A stretch of 64,000 bases of DNA from assembly GCA_030765045.1 (NCBI GenBank), contig CM060965.1, positions 61,160,787 to 61,224,786 on the forward strand, given 5' to 3'. The notes under the pieces were generated by a model. The model did not search any database, was not told the origin of the DNA, and was given only the letters and a program-made list of their open reading frames with translations. This DNA is from Tenodera sinensis. Lineage: Eukaryota > Arthropoda > Insecta > Mantodea > Mantidae. The position numbers were made by a program, and so were the translations under genes. Each line of letters opens with the position of its first letter. Within the stretch, counting starts at the first letter, position 1. Positions 1-14,100 of the stretch are shown piece by piece.

Positions 1-99
1 TACAGATTAACACGATAAAATAAAACCCTGAAGAGCAACGCACTAAAAAGAGGTAACAGTTGAAAGCTAAAAAAAAACTAAAATACAAAATTGTTAAAA

Positions 100-345
100 C
101 ATTGAAAGGTAAAATGTATCCCCGTTAAAAAACAGGTTTAAAACCTCAAAAAGGAATTAAAAATGTGTTACACTTGTGTAGCAAATCCAATCTGGGCAAT
201 GAACCGCAGAGTTTTGGCCACAGACACTGGGTTGTCACCCAAAATTGAGGCTACTGTCGATCCCAGACCAACTGACTGGCGCGCACGAGCGTGTCTTGGA
301 CAATCCAAGAGCACGTGTGGGACGGTGAGGCGAACATCACATGTC
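100..345 (-). mobile_element. 3' end of an I-clade LINE (ORF2 C-terminus)
   Basis: Read on the minus strand, 345 to about 165 encodes the last part of a LINE ORF2: a Cys/His knuckle remnant (LTVPHVLLDCPR), then LGSTVASILGDNP and the ending TLRFIAQIGFATQV before a stop. This type of ending is typical of RNase H-bearing I-superfamily LINEs in arthropods. About 60 bp of untranslated tail follow towards position 100. The copy is truncated at its 5' side. Family assignment is from recognition of the tail, not from a search. Confidence 0.6.
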
Positions 346-544
346 AAAATTATGTTGATGAAAGCAATATAAATGAAGGCAATACAATAGGAAATCTAGA
401 AATTAAGGAAAAGCATGATTTGGAATCGGCGAGTTAATGCCATACTACATACAAAGCAGAACTAATAGCATCATTACACCTAGTTATAGATATCATTGGT
501 CAGTTACAATTATTCCAAAGTACAAAACCAACTTTCCAGTTTGT

Positions 545-3500
545 TAGATTCAGGTTCAGCTTTATTCACCAATTGTAATAGTTTTACAAGGTTTGTCATA
601 TGAAAAAAGGTATAACATTATTTACAATATAACAAATTATTTACACTGTAACCAATTTACCCTATAACAAATTATAACAAATGTTATGAGGAGAGGTACG
701 TTTTCTATATATACAATTTTGACCTTTTATATTCTTCTACTGTATAGAAAACATTTTTTCTCAGATAAGACTTAATTTGTTTTATTTTTGTTTGTTTCTC
801 ATTTATTTCCTTAATCCAGTGAGGTAAGTGATTGTATAATTCTTTTGTATTGGTTTTGATACATCTGTGTTCTAACGAGTCTCTTCACCTGTCCCTAAAG
901 TAGTTTTTCTTTGTTCGAGTATCATCTTCATGAATATTTGCATTTCTATCCTCTTTGTGGCTTTTTACCACATACTTTAGACATTCTTATATATATATAG
1001 ACACGGCAGTGTTAGCACACCAAGTTTTTTTAAAACTTCTCTACAAGTATTTCTCCTTTGGATATTTTTAACAATTCTTATTGCTCTTTTCTGAAGCCTA
1101 AATATCTTTATTGTATGTTTTTTACTTGCTGATCCCCATAAAATAATTCCATAACTTAATTGTGAATGCATAAATGCATAGTATACTTATTTTGTACTAT
1201 CTTCATCCATGAATTGTTTGACTTGTTTTAGAATATATATACCCTTATTTAGTTTCTTTGTAAGTTTCTCTATATGTCTGTTCCATTTTAATTTATCATC
1301 TATGACTAGTCCTAAAAAATTTGTTTGTATCACTTGTCTAATTGGCTCCTTTTTTATTTCTAAATAGATGTTTACTTGTGTCTTGTTACTTATACCAATT
1401 TGCATCCATTCTGTTTTATTTATATTCAGTGCCATCCCCAACTCTTCCAAGTATATACTGTCTCTAACAATGCATTTGTTTTACTTTGCATCTCTGTCGC
1501 TGTATTGCCTGTTACAATTATTGTTGTGTCGTCTGCATACCCAATGGCTATTCCTCCTCCCTCGTGAATTTTTTTAAACAGACTGTTTATATATAAAATA
1601 AATAAATACGGCCCTAATTTTGACCCTTGTGAAATACCATGGGTTATATGTTTAAACGATGGAGTTTGATTAGTTCTCCATCTACATTATGCACTAATTC
1701 TACACATTGTTTTCTGTTTATTAAATAAGATCTTAGCCAATCTAATGGAATGCCCCTAATGCCATAGTTTTCGAGTTTTCCCATTAATTTTGTAATGTCT
1801 ACACAATCAAATGCTTTTGACAAATCAAGAAATACTACTACCACAATTTCTTTTCCATGTAATGCTCTAATTATGTCGTTACCCTTACTTATTGCATATG
1901 GTTGATTTCATTTTTTGAAAGCCAAATTGACACTCTGATACTATATGGTATTTATTACAATAATTCTGGAGTTGTTCCAGAAAAATTCCTTCCATTACTT
2001 TGGAAAAGACAGAACATAATGTTATTGGCTGATAGATTTCCATCCTTTGTTTACAGCCCTTTTGCTTATAGATTGGCCTATTACCTTTTTTAGTTTATTT
2101 GGAAATGTTCCTGAACTAAAACTTTCGTTTATTACATGTGAAAGGATCTCTGCTAACTCATACTTGCAATATTTTACCATCTCGTTTGAAAATTCATCTA
2201 GGCCACTGGATTTCTTACATTTTAACGTATTAATTTGCTTAACCTCTTGAGCGATGGCCATTTAAAATGTCCGCGAGCCGAGAACTGCTACCCAATATCC
2301 AGCGCAGGGCATTTAAAGTGTGTCGTATATACAGTGTGTAAATATTAAGTTATTTTAATGAAACAAAAACTGGTATAAAACTCGTTATATGCAGTATAAA
2401 TGTACGTCATCAGTAAAGTTGAGTTGTATTTACAAAATGTTGAAATGGCACTATTTTGTTTCACTGTGGTGAAAAGTCAACTTTGCTCTGTCGAACGCAT
2501 CTAATATAAGTTCTCGGAAAGAAGCAGTAAAGAAACACCCATCGTATGTGTGGCTTATGTGTCAGCATACTGTGTAATAAAGTACTACTGTATGCGTGGT
2601 CTCTTGAGTCATCAGAATAGAGGCACATTGCAACTTTTGCTTACGCGAGTTTTGTAACTTAGTAGGAGTCTGTTTCTTTCTTTGTTGAAATACATACGTA
2701 TACTTTCCTGCTTGTAGCTGAAGGGAGAAGTGGTATAACAAGGTATTTTTGCACCAACTGGATATAACCATATACAATTGTTTGGTAATTTGGAGAGCTC
2801 TCTAAACCCACACAGGACAATGACCGACCTTAACTTCCGACTATAAATAGCTCGCAGCCTAATTGAGCAATACCACGTTGGGGGTTGAAAATCCATAACC
2901 CCTGCATCCCTCAGACTTCAAGGAAAACATTATCCTAAAAGGATACCACCAACAGCAAAGAAGTCCCGCCCATCTCGAAAGTGTTTCGTGTGCCACAAGA
3001 AGGGAATTCGTGAATGTGGAGATGTAGGTACCCTTGTGCGTTTATCCCTGTTTTGAGGTAAATCACTGCAGAACGAACATATTAAGGTAAGCCAGTAAAG
3101 TATATAGACCTTACTAAAATGTTTCATAAAGGGAAAATTAAAATAAGTTGAGTTGGATAAGGGATAAATAAGGGTTAAATGCTTAAACGCACAGGACGTG
3201 TATACACGCCCATATCGCTCATCCGTCATTTTAAATGGACGTGATTTCACGTCCATATCCCTGAAGAGGTTAAGGACCTCTTTGTTTGTAATTTCCCTAA
3301 TTACCATTGAATTGCATATAGTTATTTTGTTTGTAATTTGGTAGCTCGGTTTTTTTACTCCCATATTTGTTACTATATTTACATAATAATCATTTAAAGC
3401 ATTACTTACTCCTTCTGGTTCTGATATTGTGGTGTCGTTTTTTATAATTTTTATGTTTTCAACAACTTTTGCAGTGGTTTCCTTCTGTACAGTTTTTATA

Positions 3501-4148
3501 ATATTCCAAGTTTTTTTTCACTTTATTGTCTGCATTTTGTATAAGCCCTTTGTTATGTAATATCTTTGCTTTCTTTATTACTTTATTAAGTACCTGTTTA
3601 TAATTTTCTATGTACCTATATGATTTTTCATTTAGCTTAGGAGATTTTAAACTATTTAGGAACTCTAATCTTTTTATAGACTTATTTATGACTTTTGTAG
3701 ACCAATTTATATTTTTCTTTTTGTTGCAAGCTATTTTGCATAATGGAATCACTTCCTCTAAACATGCTGTTAGTTTATTCATAAAGAGATTGAATTTATT
3801 GTGTACATTCTCCATTTCATACACATTTCCCCAGCTATTTGATTAAGTTTACATCTCAAAGAACTTAGGGTTTCTTTGTTTACCATTCTTTTAATTTCGA
3901 TTTGTCTTTTTCTTTTTACCCACCCAGAGTTTATTGTTTTGGTTTCTATTAATTGACCAAAATGGTCACTAAGCCCTCCTTTAGTTATACATACCTTTAT
4001 CTCTTCCCCTCTGAAATTTGTATACACATGATCAATACACGTAGAAGAGTGATTTGTGACTCTTGTGGAGCATGTTTTTATTAACTTCAAATTACTATGA
4101 TATGACCAGTGATATGTATCCTGTACTGGGCTATTGTGAACCACTATT
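545..4148 (-). mobile_element. 5'-truncated CR1/Jockey-like LINE, split by a piggyBac relic
   Basis: Minus-strand fragments read in order as one LINE ORF2. The C-terminal part of the AP-type endonuclease is at 4144-3779 (TRVTNHSSTCIDHVYTN and GLSDHFGQ), a linker at 3824-3459, then reverse transcriptase pieces at 3360-3274, 2238-2022, 1844-1644 (VVVFLDLSKAFDCVD), 1450-1187 (NFLGLVIDDKLKWNRHI) and 1171-977 (SYGIILWG, FRLQKRAIRI). Several frameshifts and stops separate the pieces, so this is a pseudogene copy. The 3' tail runs to about 545. It starts inside the endonuclease, so it is 5'-truncated. There is no RNase H. The clade call (CR1/Jockey group) rests on motif style only. A piggyBac-type insertion occupies 2243-3269. 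Confidence 0.8.
2243..3269 (+). mobile_element. internally deleted piggyBac (PGBD4-like) element with TTAA target site
   Basis: The element is flanked by TTAA at 2239-2242 and 3270-3273. Its ends are related inverted repeats: CCTCTTGAGCGATGG on the left and, reverse-complemented, CCTCTTCAGGGATATGG on the right, both followed by CCATTTAAAATG. The right end has an extra palindromic block around GACGTGATTTCACGTC. On the plus strand about 2915-3030 encodes the C-terminal cysteine-rich domain of a piggyBac transposase (KRIPPTAKKSRPSRKC then FVCHKKGI), but the catalytic DDD region is missing. About 1,027 bp, hence a non-autonomous deletion derivative. TTAA duplication is the hallmark of the family. 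Confidence 0.85.
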
Positions 4149-4272
4149 TTTTGAGAGTGCCAGCTGAGGGTGCAGAGTAGCAGTGAGTGACCAGAGCTAA
4201 GAACTAATTTGTCTAATATTCGTTCAAATTATGTTACATATTAGCATACATATAATAATATTTAATGCTCAC

Positions 4273-4469
4273 CTAATGTAGAAGCTGGAACCACCACTAG
4301 ATGAGGTCCATCAGGTTCCATTCCTTTCTCTTTCAAATGGGCAAGAAACGCTATCACCTGAACAGTTTTTCCCAAGCCCATTTCATCTGCTAGGATACCA
4401 TTCAGACCCTGTGAGTGTATTACTAACAGCCAGTTCAATCCCACCATTTGGTACCCAGTCAACTTTAGG
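4273..4469 (-). CDS. SMARCAD1: SMARCAD1 exon 7 in window: start of SNF2 ATPase, Walker A
   Basis: Acceptor tgtttcag at 4470-4471, donor TTAG|GTGAGC at 4272-4271. The exon begins with the third base of a Gly codon and ends one base into the next codon. It encodes LTGYQMVGLNWLLVIHSQ, the Walker A block GLNGILADEMGLGKT, then VIAFLAHLKEKG and HLVVVPASTL (start of motif Ia). The next exon should begin with a conserved acidic/Asn-Trp segment; it is not found in 1-4272. Confidence 0.93.
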
Positions 4470-5123
4470 CTGAAACAGTGTGTTGAAGCATAAACCTACT
4501 TCATGCTCAAGTATAGCTATTTAATAATAATGCAAAGATATAGTAAACTCCAGTAACTGTAAAAATTTTACTTATATTCAATAATAATTGGAGGTTTTTT
4601 GGACAAGTAGGTTAAATAGATTAATATTAATTTTATTTATATACTTAAACATTGGCTGTTAGCTAGGAATATTATCATCTTCACTGTTTACTACAGAAGG
4701 CCTTATCATTGCACTGGCATAATCAGAAAAGGAACAAATGTACAACAAAAATGTTGATCAAATTATTATCCTACCCTGGTGAGAGCGTTGATGGTTGCTC
4801 CTTGACACTTGTTGCCCCCGCTGCAACTGCTCGTTCCATTTGTGCTGCCAGTTTGGAACATTTCTTCATTAGTGCCTGGACTACATGCCTACATTTAAGT
4901 ACATCTTGGGCTGAGTTGAGTAACTCAGTACCCAAGAACTTTCCATCCTGGAACTTTTGGACCTGTAAGAAAATTTCAATATGACTAAAACAATGTCTCA
5001 CAAACAAACACTATTAACAGTGATGTCACTTTAAGAAATATGCTAAATAAACTTTCTATTTTTTTTTCTTTTCTCCTCTGTGATTGATAAGGATGACTGT
5101 TTTCTACTAAATTCACACGCACG

Positions 5124-5186
<63 letters not shown>

Positions 5187-8100
5187 TTTCTCTTTTATAC
5201 TTCTAGACTCTAAGGTTGGAGAATAATCCTGCTTAAAGAAAAGCTCCCATTTTCCAACCGGCAATCAAACCATGGACCCTGGATAAGCAAGCTAGCATGC
5301 TAACCACCAGACCAGAGAGGCACCCATATAAACCTTTAAGCAATACCATACCATATATAAAAAGATCTGGCACCTGGTAGACACAACATAATAATTGTCA
5401 CAAGTGTTACATAGACAAAATGAAGAGAAATTTGTACACTAGAATGAACACCAAAGAAGTGTTTAGTATAAACAAGAACATAAAGTAGTTATTGCACATA
5501 ATTTTTTGTCAGAGAATCATAATTAGAGAGTGAATTTGCAAGTAAATAATTTTCTTTTTTTGCTTAAAGATAAAAACCGTAACTGTGACAGAATTTCCCA
5601 AAACAAAAAAAAAAAGTTCCTGTAACATTTTTAGGTAAATTATTTTAAATAATTTTTCTAAAAACAGATAATTCGTCACTTTGCCTTGTTATAATTTTTA
5701 AATTTAACAAAGAGTTTCATGCATTGTCGAATGATGAGAATGCAATTTGAATGAACATTCACAAACGTATTGCATAGTGAGTGACCTGCACTACACTTGC
5801 TACCTCAATATCGGAAAGGGAAATTCCCTATTTATGATGTGGACAGCTGACAATGTACACAACAGTCTTCAGTCATTACCCCTGTCTTGTTTAATGCAGA
5901 ATGTTTATACAGTATGGTATCTTAAGTGAAGTGATCAGTAATATAATGCCAAAAATAAAGTTGTGAAATGCAGATCAGGGATCGCTAGCATTTAGTAGGT
6001 AGTAAACATAGAATAGCCACTTCACATACAACTTCTAGACAAGTTCTTTTAGGAGAAGCAGCTTCCTCTTCACATATCCTAGTTTCAAAAAGCTCCAAAT
6101 ATAACGCAGATTTATGTAAAACTTCTCTTTCATGCAATATTCTTTTATATAAATTGAGAAGTTCCAGAGCTCAGAAATTTTCTTAAGAACTACACAAATT
6201 CTGAAACATCAGAAGAATCAACATTAAGAAAATTGTACAGGCCTGCCTGTTATGAACAAATGCTATGAGAGATCAAAGCAGAATGTAAAAATAAATACAT
6301 TTGGGTAAGCATTGACGAATCAGCAAACTCTAGCAGGAGGAAAGTGGGAAATGTGCATGACCTTCGCTCCCCAACCTTACTTGCCACTTATGGCTCCCTT
6401 AAATTACTTCTTGTTTCCAAACTTGAAGAAATGGCTATATGGATGAAGATCCACATTAAATGATACGTTGAACACAGGACAGACACTTCTTTTGCATTTG
6501 TTGGACACAAATCTTATTTTAATGCATGTATTATTATAAAGCTGGAAACCTGCTGGACTAAATGCATTCAAGTACAAGGTGACTGTTGAAAAACAAAAGA
6601 AATATGTTCCAAACAACTTTTTCTTGGTCAGACAAGAACTTTTAGAAGATGCATTCCAAACGCAAAATAACAGCTTTATAAATACGGCTTAAGTCAAATG
6701 CTCCTGAACTGCAAGCGCCTAAAACTGATTTAGGAATATTATGGAATTAATGTAGAAAGTAAACTTTTCTTACCAGATCTTTCCAACCTGAAAATGGTCT
6801 ATTTTCTATGATAGCTTCTGCTTTTTTCTGTGAACACCGGGGCATGACCTGCAACTCTCCAACTGTTGCTGTGGATAAAAACTCTAATACTGCCTTTTTA
6901 TCACCTGTAAGCTCATCAGAGATCTCTGCATCTGAGTCGTCACTGTAAAAGAAACCATATAATTCTAAATATAGAGCTTCCTTATGCAATACTAGCAAAT
7001 ATACACATTTGGCATACCCGTCAAAACTAAATTCAACTTTAGCTCTTCAGTAGCACCAGAGGTTCAGCATTATTAATCTAACAACTATGATGACATCTTA
7101 GTGCAACAACTTTTAAATTCTCAAGGTTTATTTGAGCTGTGCAAATCTACATGATTATAGAGTTCTTTCATATTCGTTTTATCACTCTTTTCCTTCCAAT
7201 TGCTATTGCCACTGTCCTAGAATACACCATGCAAAATCACTGCATTTGCATGAATGAATTTATTGAGTGCCGAGGCATTTACATTTTGGGCTGCTCTTGA
7301 ACTTCGGCTCTAGCCCTTTTGCCATAGGCCAGCCTCTTTAGGTTTCTTACATATATTTACATTTTGAAGTGTGCTGTTGTGTATCACTTTTACTAATGTT
7401 TGTATTCACTTATAGTGCTCCATTTTCACAACACTATTATTCTCCTCTGAGCTATGAACTTCAGCTAAAATTACACACTGCATTTGTAAATAAATCTATT
7501 GACAATATATATTATATTATTACTAAACAAGGGAAAGAAATAACAATTCCTGAGACAATAACAACTAAACTAACTTATTGAAACCTTCAGCACTTCATTC
7601 CAGAACAGTTAGCATGTACATGCTCTGCAAACAGTATTTTCTGTTATAAGTAAAGCATTATAAGTTTGTTATTTTGGGATTGTATAACTTGATTTAGGTT
7701 ACAATTATTTTCTGGGATTGTGCATCTTTAGAACCATTCCAAAATAACCATTACTGTTCCTCAAACAAAATACTGAAAAACTTAGCTTTAAACCTCATTA
7801 ACATTAACAAGCAAGATGCACTTCTCTGTGTTACTTCCACTGCGCGTGCACATCATCTGATGTGACTGGCATGAGGGAACCATAACCACCAGCCGCTCTG
7901 TTTCAATGCTTGGCGTGAATCGCCAACAATACTATTCATACTATATTGTTGATCGAAGCATACTCCTCAGCAAGCATCAGCCAATTGGATTGCTGCATAG
8001 ATAGAAGAAAAAGTTAAGTAAGGAAAACTGGCAGGGTATGCAACACATCGCCCACAACCATTGATGCTACCCCCCTGATATACAGGATGGAAGTGAAATA

Positions 8101-11100
8101 ATCCACCAGAACAGTGAGTTTCTCGTATTGTGAATAACAAAAAACTCTTATACCAAAAGGCTGACAAGTTTGTACTTTTCTAGGAAAAAAACACTTTTTG
8201 AAAAAAAAATTTATCATCACCTGGCTGAATTGTTATTGAACAAAGGTGCTTAATCTATGGCTATAATCATAGAAAATTGAATAAACAACAACCTTTTCCT
8301 TTGGTGTACTTCAATCAAATCAATGGTTTTTGTGTAAATTAAGTTTTAAAAATCCACAATTTGTTGCTTTTTTAACACTGTTAGAGCTGGCAACATCATC
8401 AGCTATGTTTACTTTCTTCCGACATCAGTGTAGATTACCATATGCTTATTTAACTGCATTCAATTGTTTTTTGTTTAAGCATATGGCAGTGGATAGTAAA
8501 TTTACATTATAAATTACGCTTTACTAAAGATTTAGCAATTATTAGTGCCACATGGTTAAATGCAACACAGAATAACAATATTGATAATGTAAGAGGTGTT
8601 TCATATATGAGTGACATAACCTTTGAAATGCTTTAATAGTTGCAGCACATATGTCTGGCATACAATATTAAAACATTACTTGTGTTCACCATAAGTGCCG
8701 GTGTTGGAAACAAACTAGTTTTACTATTTATTATGAAAATGAATTTCCTGTTCGGTCCCTGCTTTTCAGTAAATAAACTTCATAAGTATAAGTTGTGTTT
8801 GATTTGTCAATAATGTTGATCTCGCATCATTGTTTCACAATGAATGCATGCGGTTCCTATATGAGAAGGCTTATTAAGAACGCACAGGTTACATATGAAT
8901 TTGCAGGTAACTTTCACCAGTTTATTTAACTACAGTGTATTGATGTTCTTAAAGTTAGCAACAAACACTTGGGTATCATCAAGCAGGAGCAATGTTGTTA
9001 GCTAATGCTGGATTTCTGACAATGAAGTCATTAATCCTCTTGCTCTCCAAAATTTTTCGCTGATGGATGGGGCACTAGAAGTGGCCGGGCATATTTCAAG
9101 GTGGTTTCCTCTTGCAGATCACATAGAAGACAGAGTGGTGAAGAATATATCCCAATATTGCTACAAACTGGGCGCATGTAGAGTAAGTAGATTTGCACAT
9201 ACCTCGTATGCATTTCATTTGAAGTGAATTTACATCTTTCCGACCGTTTAGAACATATTTAAAGTTAGTATGTACTTTTGCATCATATTTGTGATTTCCT
9301 AAAGGATGCAATACCGCAATTGATTCGAAAGTTAGAAAAAAATGTTTGAGGGACGTAAAGTGAGGAACAGACCAACCACACTTAATTAAAACATGCGTTT
9401 GTTAGCGTATCATGGCGTAAGCCTCTCAGATAGAACAGGAAATAATTCTGGCATTAAAACATACCAAATAAAATCTTGTAATTACACAGAAATGTAGAAT
9501 TCGAAGTCAGTTTGCATACAGTACAGTGAACGATAACCTCATATTTTCGCGGAACTTTCGGGGTTTCTGACCAGTAGCAAAACATCTGAATTCAAATTAT
9601 GGCCGTTACTTAAAATGGTTTTTATGGAACGTTAGAATAGTTCATTGTCCTACCGGCAGAAATAAACTACACAATCAACAAGTGGCATGACATTGCCACA
9701 TATTCTCAGCTTTAAATGTGGTTATCTAGTTAACGGTGTGTTTAATTTAAAAAGCGTATTAGAATTTTTTGTTTATTTACATCCACTCTCTCACCTCCTT
9801 CAGTCTGGCGGATTATTTCACTTCCATCCTGTATATAAAAATAATCTTGTTTCTAAAGTAAGAACAAATTAGAAACTAAAAACTTCACTTATCTTAGTAT
9901 TGTTGCAAGTTCTTTTTGCAAAACTGACTCAAGTTTCAAGTTGACTCCAACTCATTCTCAAAGCTATAGCTAAGATAAGTGAAGTTTTTAGTTTCTAATT
10001 TGTTCTTTAGAATCTTGTTGATTCACTGTTAATAGCTTCATTTTCCTTAATAATCTTGTTTATTAATGGGAATGTGAAATCCAGTTGGCAAACTACAAGT
10101 AATGTAGTATAGCTCAATGATTTGTATTGTCATTGTCATGTACAATCTGAAAGATATATTGTTGAATTGTAAATGGCTTCTGCCATTCCTTTCCATCCCC
10201 AGAGCAGTGGACTGTTTATTACCTGGGCAGGCCAGGTGTTTACACCAAGTAGTCAGTACGTTTTTCTGTTGTACACACAGTCAGGAGCCCAACAAACATG
10301 CAGCAAACTACTATTATGTGCCATTATGTGATTTTACATCAGGTTTGCAGGTAACCAGTCAAAATGGATAAGTGGCTAATCCACATCAGGAAGGTTGAAA
10401 CTCAGTGATATTAATTGGATGCATGTGCCAATACAGCACAAACAAGCACTAGTAATAGTATATTTAGGCACTAAAGTGGAAACACCTGCAACAGCTAGAA
10501 TAGCCATCAGGAACAATGGCGGTAAATGACATAATGCACAAGTAGGGTAATAATTGCTGTGATGCAATTCTTTCCTAACTTCCTCAGGAAGTATTTGTAC
10601 ACATTATACACCATTTCTCTAGCTTGACTGTGAATAACGCAACACTTTTATGTTTCTGCCATTGTTAGAACTTTTAACAAACTTATTATTACATGGATTT
10701 ATTGCTTGTAATTATTTAATTTCACTGTTAAATTGTAGGCACATACTCTCAAATGTGCTCTGAAACGACTACGCCTGATTGGCTAGAAAACACATGACTG
10801 TGGTGTCGTTGAATATTTGTTTTCTGCGCAACAGGTTTTATTAGTTTTTATTTTTAGTTGACTAAAATATGGGATAAAATTTTGGGGGCAAAATGTGAAA
10901 GAATATTTATAATCCAAAAGAGAGCTATAAGAATTTTAAGTGGAATAGACAATAGTACATCCTGTAGATCTTATTTTAGGAAACATAGCATCCTACCTCT
11001 AGCTTGTATCTTTATAACTGAAGTTTCAAATCATATTAAGAGAAATCAAGGAGAACTAGATACAAATATGGATATCCATTCTCATAACACTAGAGGGAAA

Positions 11101-14100
11101 AATTACCTTCATGTTCAGTTATGCAGAACAAATATTCAAAAAAATAATCTGACAAACTTAGGCATTAAATTACATAATAAACTACCAGCAAATATCAAAG
11201 AAATAACTAATATAAAAAAATTTAACAAAGAAGTCAAATCCTTTCTACTACAACATACCTTTTATTCAGTAAGTGAATATTTGACATTGTAACTTGTAAA
11301 CATATCATTATTCTGTAAATCTTTATCTAATAAGTGAATATTTGACATTTTCTTTGTAATATTGTAAAATTAGTTCTGTAAATCGTATAGAAATTGTTTT
11401 TTTGATGAAGCCCATATCATGTAACCTGATCTAAGTGGTGAATAAACATAAACAAAATATTTGAAATGGCGACTATAGAATCAGTGATGATGCAACTACA
11501 GCAAAATTACAAGACAGTACTATTTGTTTCCTTAATTACTGGACATGGAGTCACTGGCTGAATAAAATAAAACTTAGGAATTGAAGTTAGTTAGGCTGCA
11601 CAATTTATAAATCATGAACAACAGGGATTGAGAAAATACAAGGTTTGAAATTAGCTGTGAAAATGTGTGAAGGTAAGGTCAAGCAACATATTGTATACCA
11701 GTGCTCTCCAACTTTATGTGCTCGGGCTCATTTAACTCTTGCATAAGGAGGCGCAGGCACATCACAATCACCATTAGGGTAAGTAACCTTCTTTTGAGAG
11801 GAAAAATGGGAAAGCCCTGGTTAGGGAAGTAACGAATACAGCTTTAGGTGTACAAAAACATCTTCATGAGTGTGTACTGGGAAGATATTCGGAAGGAATT
11901 GGTTTTGTCTTCAAATTTGAATTAATATTACAAATTGTCAAGAATAAAAATTAACTTATGAAGGGTGCCAGGCACATTGTATACAGTAGTACATTAGTAT
12001 GACACACCGTACACAATATTTTAGTGTAATATAGTGGTGTTTCCTGCATGGAGGACTATGGATTCAACTCCCATCTTGGACACGCTGTAAGCAGTCAAAT
12101 CACACTCATCATAATAGCAGAGTAGCAGGACACCTCAAGAACTCTCTAAATATGTAATAATGTCTTTTAATGTGAACTTCCTTGACAATATCTCTGAATA
12201 TTTATCCTGTCTTTGACAAATTGTATTATTACGATTACTTGAAAATGCAATCTGAAGGTTTGCACTGAAATATGTATAAGTTTCTGCAATGCTATTATAG
12301 GTACCTGTCAAATACTCTGGTGTCTGCATAAGGGTTTTCATTGTCTTCTCCTTCCTCTCCATCATCTCTATCTTCCTCAATATCATCAATTCGACGTCTC
12401 TTAGCTGTAGCGAAAAAAAAAAAAAAAAAAAAAAAAAGCAAAGAAAGAATCATGATGTTTAATGCTGCTCTCAAATGGAAACCTTAGGAGAAATATCTCA
12501 TAACCTATTGTGTGAAGCTTTGCTAAATTATACTGAGTAGTTTACTAATCAGGTACTTTTAGTATATATATTTCTTCTTAAAATTTATATTAAAATCACT
12601 TTTGTGTATGATGTACTGATTATAAAATTATAAATAATAAACCAAAAGATATTTAAACCAGTCATGAAATTTTAATTTTAGGATTGTAAACTTTTCATGA
12701 ATATAAAAAGAAACTAGTCACTGTTACCTTTTTTCCTAGGTCGGGAAATAGGAGAATGTTTGCGTTTCACTGGTGGACTGTTTCTTTCACTGAGATGTGA
12801 CATAGCTTCCTCCAAACTCCAGTTGCTTGACACTAATACATCTTGTAGAACCTATAGATATTTTACAATAGCAGTCAGTTCTATTGCACATTTCTTATAT
12901 CTATTTCTACACTTCTTAAGTAGAAGTAGTAGTAGAAGTAGTTAAGTTGACCTATAGACACTTTTAGTTTCATTTTTTTATCCAGATGCATTTTGAAGAC
13001 AATTCATACAGTTGTCTATGACTGAAATAGAAATGCATCACATTATATTCACATGATTTTCTCTACACATTTTTCTTTTAAGAAACACAATCACACTTCT
13101 ATCTTTACCTACTCAGGGTTCTCCATCTAGGGGATATGTAAACGGCAACCACAAGGTACCCAAGTTGAGCAGAACATTACTTCCACTTACTGGTGTTTTG
13201 CTCCTCACTGTAACTTTTCTATCTGACCTTACCTTGGTCATCTCTTGTTCTCTTCTGACCCCGATGCTATTAGGGTTCCTGAGGGCTAGGGAATCTTTAT
13301 TTCTCCAACCTCTCCATTTCTCTATAAAACCTTAACCCCTAACATGCTGACCTGTCATGGCATGTAATACGTCCTCTGATTGGTAATCAGAGGATATGGT
13401 CGGTGAATTTATTTTGATAACTCTCCCGGTCAGGTCGGTGAGACCCGTAAACCAACGACAGGTGTGGTCCTCCAGACATTCTGGGGGTTGTGAGAGAGCG
13501 ATGTGACCGCCAAAGCATAAAAATATGGTGCTCTCTAAAAAGCGGTTACATTTACTGCTAAGTCTCTTCAATATATTGGAGAGCAAGAGGATTAATGACT
13601 TCATTGTCAGAAATCCAGCATTAGCCTACAACAACACTTCCTAAGTTTCTTTTATTTTCAGTAATCAAATTCAGAGTTAATTGAAGTTGATAAAGAATGA
13701 TTTCAAATTGAAGAGAAGAACTTAAAATACAGCACATCATCTATTAGTAATAGTTTTAAAAATGTTTAGACTTCATTAATACTAAAATGATGTAATAAAT
13801 ATTGCAAAGTAACACAAATTTGTAAAATGTTTGAACATGTAGATGCATGTGTACATGTTAAGACATTTTACATACTTGATAGTAGGAGACTCCATGATAA
13901 AGAGTGCAGGGCAAATCTGCAAAAGCCATAGACATGATGTGAGGTGCTTTCTGGGAATCAAGTTGAACAAATTACAGCACCAACTGGAGAGAATTAATTT
14001 AAAAGAATGCAATCCCAACGTCATGGTGGTGCATGCAGGTTCTAACAATATAAAGCCAGCAGTATATGCATAATAAATCATGGGAGATACCATGGACATT

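Larger units (their letters stand above)
4963..6773 (-). other. SMARCAD1 intron with a CA microsatellite and a SINE
   Basis: Apart from the dinucleotide tract near 5115-5187 and the tRNA-like SINE ending at 5325, this 1.8-kb intron is AT-rich sequence in which I recognise no gene or transposon. Confidence 0.6.
6943..12304 (-). other. SMARCAD1 intron with LINE fragments and a hairpin repeat
   Basis: 5.4-kb intron. Recognised content: an I-clade LINE tail at 8993-9156, a long hairpin at 9851-10012, and a CR1-like LINE tail at 10854-11460. A block at 7250-7345 looks like the 3' tail of another LINE (minus strand, ending in AATAAATTCATTC) but is too short to classify. A segment at 8063-8105 is shared in inverted orientation with 9803-9832. 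A weak B-box-like GGATTCAACTCCC at about 12050 may be a SINE scrap. The rest shows nothing I can name. Confidence 0.6.

Noticed and set aside
163..372. Plus-strand 69-codon frame
   Set aside because: Shadow of the minus-strand I-clade LINE C-terminus.
4985..5264. Cys/Val-rich frames over the CA tract
   Set aside because: Dinucleotide repeat artefacts, also overlapping the SINE.
5190..5325. Functional tRNA gene
   Set aside because: A- and B-box-like words are present, but no acceptor stem or complete cloverleaf, and a SINE body follows. The same reasoning applies to the tRNA-like heads at 16148, 21940, 26987, 40835 and 60955.
13331..13400. A TTAA followed by CCCCTAACATGC as a piggyBac end
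   Set aside because: No inverted partner end or second TTAA in the right context could be found nearby.
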